Source: Chryseobacterium vrystaatense (GTDB lineage: Bacteria; Bacteroidota; Bacteroidia; Flavobacteriales; Weeksellaceae). Taken from it: a stretch of 64,000 nt of DNA. Under the pieces are notes generated by a model. The model made no database searches and was not told where the DNA came from. It was given only the letters and a program-made list of their open reading frames with translations. Made by a program: the position numbers and the translations under genes. Location: the NCBI RefSeq assembly GCF_000737765.1, contig NZ_JPRI01000001.1, positions 496,001 through 560,000 of the forward strand, read 5' to 3'. Shown one piece after another: positions 62,479 to 64,000 of the stretch. Position 1 is the first letter of the stretch, and every line of letters begins with the position of its first letter.

Positions 62479-62658
62479 GTTTTTTGAAACAAAAAGAGAA
62501 GCGTTTTCTGAGCTACTTTGCAAATATTTGCTTGATTTCGAACTCACAAAACGATAAAAAAAATGCTATTACAGATATCACGCTGAACGAAATCGAAGCG
62601 TTTTTACGAATAACATTTGGCAATTCATAACATTTTCACAATAATACTTCAAAGTATT

Positions 62659-62688
62659 TTGTAAATCATTCAGAAACAATTAAATTTG
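62659..62688 (+). promoter_or_regulatory. full promoter for the TPR-ribH pair
   Basis: TTG at 62659-62661, a 19-base spacer, and TAAATTTG at 62681-62688. It is the best consensus match in the window. The ATG follows at 62710. Confidence 0.7.
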
Positions 62689-62709
62689 CATTTCAATTTT
62701 TAAGAATTT

Positions 62710-63417
62710 ATGGCAAAATTGGGAAAGAATGCTCAAAATGAGCAAGAAGGTAAAGAAACGGTTGAGTTCTTTAAAGACCTTGACAGAGAGGCTTTAAACA
62801 CCGAAAGATTTCTTGAGAAATATTCAAAACAATTGGGTATTGTATTCGGGGTATTGGTTTTAGGCGTTTTAGGGTTCTTTGGATACAAACAGTTTATAGA
62901 GGCACCTAAAAATGTTGAAGCTGTAAAAAGTTTCCTTTCTGCTCAAAAAAAGCAGACTGAAGGAAAAGATAAAGAAGCATTAGGCGGAAAATCTGCAGCA
63001 AATCCAGGTTTTTCAGGAACATATAACGAATATTCCAACACGAAGATTGGTAAACTTTCTGCTTACAATGCGGGTTTACTGAAGTTCAAAGAAGGAAAAT
63101 TCCAGGAAGCTTATGATCTTTTAGACAAATTTTCATCTGACAACAAAACATTGGTAGCAATGAAATTCGGTGCTATGGCAGATGCAAAATCAGGTCTTAA
63201 CAAAAATGACGAAGCTCTGTCTCTATTAGACAAAGCAACAACTGCTTCCGATGATCCTTACACAATTTACTACTTCACAAGAAAAGCAGGTATTGTAGCA
63301 TTAGGATTAAAGAAAAATGCAGAAGCTAAGAAATACTTCTCTGCAATTGACGAGAAATATCAGGACTACGATAACGGAATGTCTGATTCTTATATTGAAA
63401 TGACTAAATATTTTTAA
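62710..63417 (+). CDS. membrane-anchored TPR protein, YfgM-like
   Basis: 235 residues: a cytoplasmic charged N-terminus (~1-40), one membrane helix (~47-66, GIVFGVLVLGVLGFFGYKQF), then helical TPR-type repeats to the end (LSAYNAGLLKFKEGKFQEAY, VAMKFGAMADAKSGLNKNDE). It is placed like YfgM-type proteins that face the periplasm and help chaperone or control secretion. No direct evidence for that role. It is 3 bases from ribH. Confidence 0.8.
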   Translation: MAKLGKNAQNEQEGKETVEFFKDLDREALNTERFLEKYSKQLGIVFGVLVLGVLGFFGYKQFIEAPKNVEAVKSFLSAQKKQTEGKDKEALGGKSAANPGFSGTYNEYSNTKIGKLSAYNAGLLKFKEGKFQEAYDLLDKFSSDNKTLVAMKFGAMADAKSGLNKNDEALSLLDKATTASDDPYTIYYFTRKAGIVALGLKKNAEAKKYFSAIDEKYQDYDNGMSDSYIEMTKYF

Positions 63418-63420
63418 AAA

Positions 63421-63939
63421 ATGGCAACAGTTAATCTTTCCGATTACAAGCCACTTCATATAACAAATGCCGAAGATTTTTCTATCGGCATTGTTTTTTC
63501 TGAGTGGAATGAATTTGTAACTTACAATCTTCGTGATGCAGCCCTGGAAATCCTTGAAAAGGAGGGCGTAAAACCAGAAAACATCAGACTATTCCCGGTT
63601 CCGGGTGCTTTTGAGCTTAACTATGCAAGTATGCAGCTTTGCAAAGAAAGAAAATACGATGCTGTGATTGCTATCGGATGCGTAATCCGTGGTGAGACCC
63701 CTCATTTCGATTTTGTATGCTCAGCAGTAGCACAGGGAATCAAAGACTGTAATGTCTTAACAGATACTCCTACTATTTTCTGTGTTTTGACAGATGACAC
63801 AAAAGAACAGTCCATTGCAAGAAGCGGTGGTGATTTAGGAAATAAAGGTGTAGAGGCAGCGGTTACCGCTTTGAGAATGATCGATTTCAAAAAAAATCTT
63901 TCCAACAAAAAAGGAAACATCGGTTTCGGACATTCTTAA
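63421..63939 (+). CDS. ribH: 6,7-dimethyl-8-ribityllumazine synthase
   Basis: 172 residues. It condenses 5-amino-6-ribitylaminouracil with dihydroxybutanone phosphate in riboflavin synthesis, and it forms capsid-like or pentameric assemblies. Conserved segments: IGIVFSEWNEFVTYNL, LFPVPGAFELNYASMQL and GCVIRGETPHFDFVCSAVAQ, which carries the active-site His. Three bases after the TPR gene; a terminator follows. Confidence 0.96.
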   Translation: MATVNLSDYKPLHITNAEDFSIGIVFSEWNEFVTYNLRDAALEILEKEGVKPENIRLFPVPGAFELNYASMQLCKERKYDAVIAIGCVIRGETPHFDFVCSAVAQGIKDCNVLTDTPTIFCVLTDDTKEQSIARSGGDLGNKGVEAAVTALRMIDFKKNLSNKKGNIGFGHS

Positions 63940-63964
63940 TTCTTAATACATCTTAACAACACAC

Positions 63965-63992
63965 AGGACTATTTTTCAATAGTCCTTTTTTT
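63965..63992 (+). terminator. terminator of ribH
   Basis: AGGACTATT, loop TTTC, AATAGTCCT, then seven T. Confidence 0.85.
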
Positions 63993-64000
63993 AGTGATAA

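Overview
The window reads as one contiguous stretch of chromosome from a low-GC flavobacterium, most likely Chryseobacterium or a close relative in the Weeksellaceae. This rests on protein content: type III glutamine synthetase, GldH, a cargo protein with a type IX secretion C-terminal domain, alternative complex III, SelO and FadL/SGNH pairs. It also rests on promoters with the Bacteroidota -7 box TAnnTTTG and A-rich rather than Shine-Dalgarno leaders. The genus is inferred by reading, not by a search. No tRNA, rRNA, CRISPR array, insertion sequence or integrase was seen.

Layout. (1) 1-8030 is an accessory island. It holds the 3' part of a very large uncharacterised protein, an 800-residue putative polymorphic toxin whose C-terminus carries a deaminase-type zinc signature, a SUKH/SMI1-type immunity gene 4 bases downstream, and then an AT-rich tract of small orphan ORFs and broken fragments that looks like an immunity-gene graveyard. 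(2) 8051-16771 holds a WYL regulator behind a palindromic operator candidate, then a TonB-domain protein, tadA, membrane and secreted proteins, an acetyltransferase, coaX, an M1 peptidase and a DinB-like protein. (3) 16924-22151 holds a phosphorylase-like protein, glutamine synthetase III behind a perfect palindrome, and an NlpC/P60 lipoprotein. (4) 22177-29297 holds a cluster of intergenic repeats, a pentapeptide-repeat protein and the cell-shape operon mreB-mreC-mreD-mrdA-rodA. (5) 29281-34591 is a haem operon (hemA-hemC-hemD-hemE) with two peptidoglycan-type genes between hemC and hemD. (6) 34611-41539, minus strand, holds a nitroreductase, a tiny ORF, sufS, rplY, prs and a lipase-like lipoprotein with a FadL porin. 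(7) 41767-50700 holds a PSP1/RicT homologue, gldH, PBP1A, selO, a type IX cargo protein, a polytopic membrane protein and a SPOR protein. (8) 50831-59363 is the alternative complex III operon actABCDEF. (9) 59476-63992 holds a secreted protein, a lipoprotein overlapping apt, a TPR protein and ribH.

Most of the window is housekeeping: envelope synthesis (mre/mrd/rod, PBP1A, amidase), respiration (complex III, whose cytochromes need the haem made by the hem operon), nitrogen assimilation and nucleotide/cofactor metabolism. The least explained part is the left-hand 8 kb. The best candidate for an undescribed system is the pair formed by the unsecreted-looking large proteins and the deaminase-tipped toxin with its SUKH partner.
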